From contig CALKHQ010000269.1 of the NCBI GenBank assembly GCA_937988735.1, positions 1 to 10,233 on the forward strand: a stretch of DNA of 10,233 nucleotides, in the 5' to 3' direction. The stretch comes from an uncultured Alphaproteobacteria bacterium. Its GTDB lineage: Bacteria > Pseudomonadota > Alphaproteobacteria > CALKHQ01. Below are positions 6,664-10,233 of the stretch, piece after piece (position 1 is the first letter of the stretch; each line of letters starts with the position of its first letter). The notes below the pieces were generated by a model that did not search any database, was not told the DNA's origin, and saw only the letters and a program-made list of their open reading frames with translations. Both the position numbers and the translations under genes were made by a program.

Positions 6664-7230
6664 ATGAACCGAGCGCTTGCTCCCATGGCGATCGGCCTCA
6701 CCGCCGTCGCCACCCCTGCCCTTGCCCATACCGGCGCCGCCGCGGCCGGCTCGTTCATGGCCGGCCTCGGCCATCCTCTGGGCGGGCCGGATCACCTGCT
6801 CGCCATGGTCGCCGTCGGCGCCTGGGCGGCGCTGCAGGGCGGCCGGGCGGCGTGGCTGTGGCCGCTGGTGTTCGTCGCCACCATGGCCGCCGGCAGCGCG
6901 CTCGGCTTCGCCGGCATCGGCCTGCCGCTGGTCGAGCCGGGCATCCTCGCCTCGGTCGTCGTGCTCGGGCTGCTGGTGGCGACGGCGGCGCGGCTGCCGG
7001 TCGCGGCGGGGGCGGCGATCGTCGGCCTGTTCGCGCTCGCCCACGGCCACGCCCACGGCACCGAGGCCCCGGCTGCCGGCGACGCGCTCGGCTACGGCCT
7101 CGGCTTCGCGCTGGCGACGGCAGGGCTGATCGCGGCCGGCGCCGGCGTCGCGCTCGCCGCGCGCGGCACGAAGTGGCGGACGGCGGTGCGCGCCGCGGGC
7201 GCCGCGCTGGCGCTCGGAGCCGGCGCATGA
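6664..7230 (+). CDS. ureJ: HupE/UreJ family membrane protein, putative nickel transporter, 188 aa
   Basis: UreJ proteins are inner-membrane relatives of HupE, thought to move nickel (or in some cases cobalt) into the cell for metalloenzyme maturation. A signal-like N-terminus (about 1-21, ending in ALAH) is followed by about five or six hydrophobic segments. The family motif HPLGGPDHLLAM carries H37, D43 and H44, likely metal ligands, and a second cluster, HGHAHG, has H127, H129 and H131. The product is Ala/Gly-rich and has the usual length. Its place between ureA and ureB, with its stop overlapping the ureB start as ATGA, ties its production to that of urease. Nickel is the likely cargo from context; transport direction and metal are not shown by the sequence itself. 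Confidence 0.88.
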   Translation: MNRALAPMAIGLTAVATPALAHTGAAAAGSFMAGLGHPLGGPDHLLAMVAVGAWAALQGGRAAWLWPLVFVATMAAGSALGFAGIGLPLVEPGILASVVVLGLLVATAARLPVAAGAAIVGLFALAHGHAHGTEAPAAGDALGYGLGFALATAGLIAAGAGVALAARGTKWRTAVRAAGAALALGAGA

Positions 7231-7553
7231 TCCCGGGCGAGATCATCCCGGCAGCGGGCGAGATCACGCTCAACGCCGACCGCCCGGCGGTGACGCTCAC
7301 CGTCGCCAACACCGGTGACCGGCCGATCCAGGTCGGCAGCCACTACCATTTCGCAGAGACCAACCGCGCCCTCGCCTTCGACCGCGTCCGGGCGCGCGGC
7401 ATGCGGCTGGACATTCCCGCCGGCACCGCCGTCCGCTTCGAGCCCGGCCAGAGCCGCGAGGTGACGCTGGTGCCCTACGCCGGCCGGCGCGCGGTCTGGG
7501 GCTTCAACCAGCAGGTGATGGGGCCGCTCGACGGCCCGGGAACGGAGGGCTGA
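7227..7553 (+). CDS. ureB: Urease subunit beta UreB, 108 aa
   Basis: This is the second structural subunit of urease. The protein starts MIPGEIIPAAGEITLN, as UreB does, and contains the signature DRPIQVGSHYHFAETNRAL (about 31-49), then RLDIPAGTAVRFEPGQSREV and the GFNQQVMG stretch near the end. The length of 108 residues is slightly above the common 101-106 because of a short acidic tail. The start codon overlaps the ureJ stop (ATGA), and only one base separates its stop from the ureC start. Translation of J, B and C is therefore probably coupled, which would suit the fixed 1:1:1 stoichiometry of A, B and C in the enzyme. Confidence 0.97.
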   Translation: MIPGEIIPAAGEITLNADRPAVTLTVANTGDRPIQVGSHYHFAETNRALAFDRVRARGMRLDIPAGTAVRFEPGQSREVTLVPYAGRRAVWGFNQQVMGPLDGPGTEG

Positions 7554-7554
7554 G

Positions 7555-9267
<1,713 letters not shown>

Positions 9268-9332
9268 TGCGCACGCCCCTTCCGATGCACGCGCCCCGGT
9301 CCATGCCGGACGCAACGCCCGCCACCCCCCAA

Positions 9333-9480
9333 CCGTCATCGTCCGGCTTGACCGGACGATCCACGGGGCGGAAGGAGCGCGCCTGGCGTTGCCGGGTTCG
9401 CGCCCGCGGCATTCCGGTACCCGCCGCCCGGCGCACGGCCGCCGTCGCGTGGGTGGTCCGGTCGCGCCGGACCACGACAT
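9333..9480. repeat. Composite palindromic intergenic repeat element (MITE/RIME-like) inside the urease operon
   Basis: Two half-sites of about 34 bases, at 9333-9366 and 9447-9480, are imperfect inverted copies of each other (25 of 34 positions by hand alignment). They flank about 80 bases of GC-rich sequence. Each half is itself a hairpin: ATCGTCCGG/CCGGACGAT around CTTGA (9338-9360), and GTGGTCCGG/CCGGACCAC around TCGCG (9453-9475). The left half has the form CGTCATC...GGCTTGACC...GATCCACG, which I recall as typical of small intergenic repeats in alphaproteobacteria. The element encodes nothing and ends 6 bases before the ureE ribosome site. It is probably a non-autonomous mobile or dispersed repeat; copy number cannot be judged from this window. 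Confidence 0.75.
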
Positions 9481-9486
9481 TGACGC

Positions 9487-9492
9487 GGGGAG
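9487..9492 (+). promoter_or_regulatory. Ribosome-binding site of ureE
   Basis: GGGGAG lies seven bases before the ATG at 9500. It selects that start within a frame that stays open back into ureC and across the repeat. Confidence 0.6.
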
Positions 9493-9499
9493 TCGCCCG

Positions 9500-10021
9500 A
9501 TGATCCGAGCAGGCGCAGTCGCCCCGGCGGGGGCGTGGCCGGAGGCGCAGGCGGCGGACCGGGTGGTGCTCGACTTCGACCGGCGGTCGCGGCGGCGGAT
9601 CGCGCTCACCACCGAGGGCGGGCTGGAGGTGGTGCTGGACCTGCCGCACGCGACCGTGCTGCGCGACGGCGACGCGCTCAAGCTCGACGACGGGCGGCTG
9701 GTGCGGGTGGTGGCGGCGCCGGAGGCGCTGGCCGAGGTCGGCGCGCCGGACCCGGAGCAGCTCGCCCGCATCGCCTGGCATCTCGGCAACCGGCACCTGC
9801 CGGTGCAGATCACGGGCCGGGTGCTGCGCATCCGGCGCGACCACGTGATCGAGGACATGCTGCGCCGGCTGGGCGCGGCGGTCACGGCGGTGGAGGCGCC
9901 GTTCGACCCCGAGGGCGGCGCCTATGGCGAGGGCCGGGCCCACGGGCACCACCATCACCACGACGACGACGACCACCATCACCATCACGGGCACGGGCAT
10001 GGCCACGGCCATCACCATTGA
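9500..10021 (+). CDS. ureE: Urease accessory protein UreE, nickel metallochaperone with His-rich tail, 173 aa
   Basis: UreE is a cytosolic dimer that binds nickel and hands it to UreG for insertion into urease. Residues about 13-75 form the N-terminal peptide-binding-like domain (DRVVLDFDRRSRRRI, then LPHATVLRDGDALKLDDG). The C-terminal metal domain contains WHLGNRHLPVQ, where H99 corresponds to the dimer-interface nickel ligand of Klebsiella UreE (H96). The tail from about 147 is extreme: 17 histidines, four consecutive aspartates and four glycines in the last 26 residues, probably a nickel store or low-affinity collector. The start at 9500 has GGGGAG seven bases upstream; translation further upstream would run into the repeat element and ureC. 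The 3' end overlaps ureF by 23 bases. The tail's short CAC/CAT and GAC repeats could vary in length among relatives. Confidence 0.93.
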   Translation: MIRAGAVAPAGAWPEAQAADRVVLDFDRRSRRRIALTTEGGLEVVLDLPHATVLRDGDALKLDDGRLVRVVAAPEALAEVGAPDPEQLARIAWHLGNRHLPVQITGRVLRIRRDHVIEDMLRRLGAAVTAVEAPFDPEGGAYGEGRAHGHHHHHDDDDHHHHHGHGHGHGHHH

Positions 10022-10233
10022 GGACGGCGCGCTCTACCGGCTGGCAGCCTGGCTGTCGCCCGGCTACCCGGTCAGCGCCTACAGCTTCAGCCACGGCCTC
10101 GAATGGGCGGTGGAGGCGGAGCCGATCCGCGAGGCGCGCGCCCTCGGCGACTGGATCGAGGCCATGACGGCGCACGGCAGCGGGCGCAACGACGCCATCC
10201 TGTTTGCGGCGGCGTGGCGGGCGGCCGCGGCGA
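9999..10233 (+). CDS. ureF: Urease accessory protein UreF, N-terminal part (cut by window end)
   Basis: The first 78 codons of ureF are present; the gene continues beyond the window. UreF joins UreD and UreG in the nickel-loading complex on apo-urease. The visible part contains the family hallmark ALYRLAAWLSPGYPVSAYS followed by FSHGLEWAVE (about residues 11-40), then a helical stretch LGDWIEAM. The ATG at 9999 is the only reasonable start in this frame near the conserved region. It lies inside the His/Gly-coding end of ureE in another reading frame and has no clear Shine-Dalgarno, only GGGCACGGGC, so ureF is probably translated by coupling to ureE. ureG is expected next. Confidence 0.9.
   Translation, partial: MATAITIEDGALYRLAAWLSPGYPVSAYSFSHGLEWAVEAEPIREARALGDWIEAMTAHGSGRNDAILFAAAWRAAAA

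Larger units (their letters stand above)
9268..9499 (+). other. 232-base gap between ureC and ureE containing a repeat element
   Basis: No credible gene is seen here. The gap is the only substantial break in an otherwise tight operon. About 65 bases of unremarkable GC-rich sequence follow the ureC stop; then come a 148-base composite inverted repeat (9333-9480) and the ureE ribosome site. Open frames run through it, but none has a ribosome site or recognisable protein. Confidence 0.8.

Noticed and set aside
9950..10018. His codon runs resembling an engineered affinity tag or a tandem-repeat array
   Set aside because: They are in frame at the C-terminus of UreE, where natural His-rich nickel-binding tails are common.

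Overview
The window is uniformly GC-rich, with strong G/C third-position bias that leaves long open antisense frames. Gene content and order point to an alphaproteobacterium, probably in the Rhodospirillales/Azospirillum-like sphere. That placement is an inference from three things: the urease gene order D-A-J-B-C-E-F, an RpfC-like kinase beside an RpfG-like receiver, and an intergenic palindromic repeat resembling ones I know from alphaproteobacteria. No rRNA, tRNA, CRISPR array, transposase or phage gene was seen.

Region 1 (2-4160, minus strand) is a two-gene signalling operon. The promoter-proximal gene encodes a soluble receiver-PAS-histidine kinase whose receiver resembles that of RpfG. 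Seven bases later comes an RpfC-like membrane hybrid kinase (membrane sensor, kinase, degenerate linker, receiver, Hpt). Neither protein carries a DNA-binding, GGDEF, EAL or HD-GYP output domain, so the pair looks like a phosphorelay module whose output lies elsewhere. A roughly 130-base stretch of lower GC upstream (about 4200-4330) probably holds its promoter.

Region 2 (4392-5294, minus strand) is a 300-residue hydroxymethylglutaryl-CoA lyase-family enzyme, divergent from the urease cluster across a very short spacer.

Region 3 (5357-10233, plus strand) is the urease operon ureD-ureA-ureJ-ureB-ureC-ureE-ureF', cut by the window edge inside ureF. UreA, UreB and UreC form the apoenzyme. UreD and UreF (with UreG, expected just downstream) load nickel. 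UreE is a His-tailed nickel chaperone and UreJ a HupE-type membrane protein thought to bring nickel in. Junctions are tight (ATGA overlap ureJ/ureB, one base ureB/ureC, 23-base overlap ureE/ureF). The exception is a 232-base gap between ureC and ureE, which holds a composite inverted-repeat element.

The most interesting points are a five-codon ORF with a good ribosome-binding site that ends on the ureD start codon, the repeat element inside the operon whose two half-sites show paired base changes preserving their hairpins, and the closed two-kinase module whose RpfG-like receiver has lost the conserved lysine. I found no wholly new system; most of the window is a canonical urease locus.
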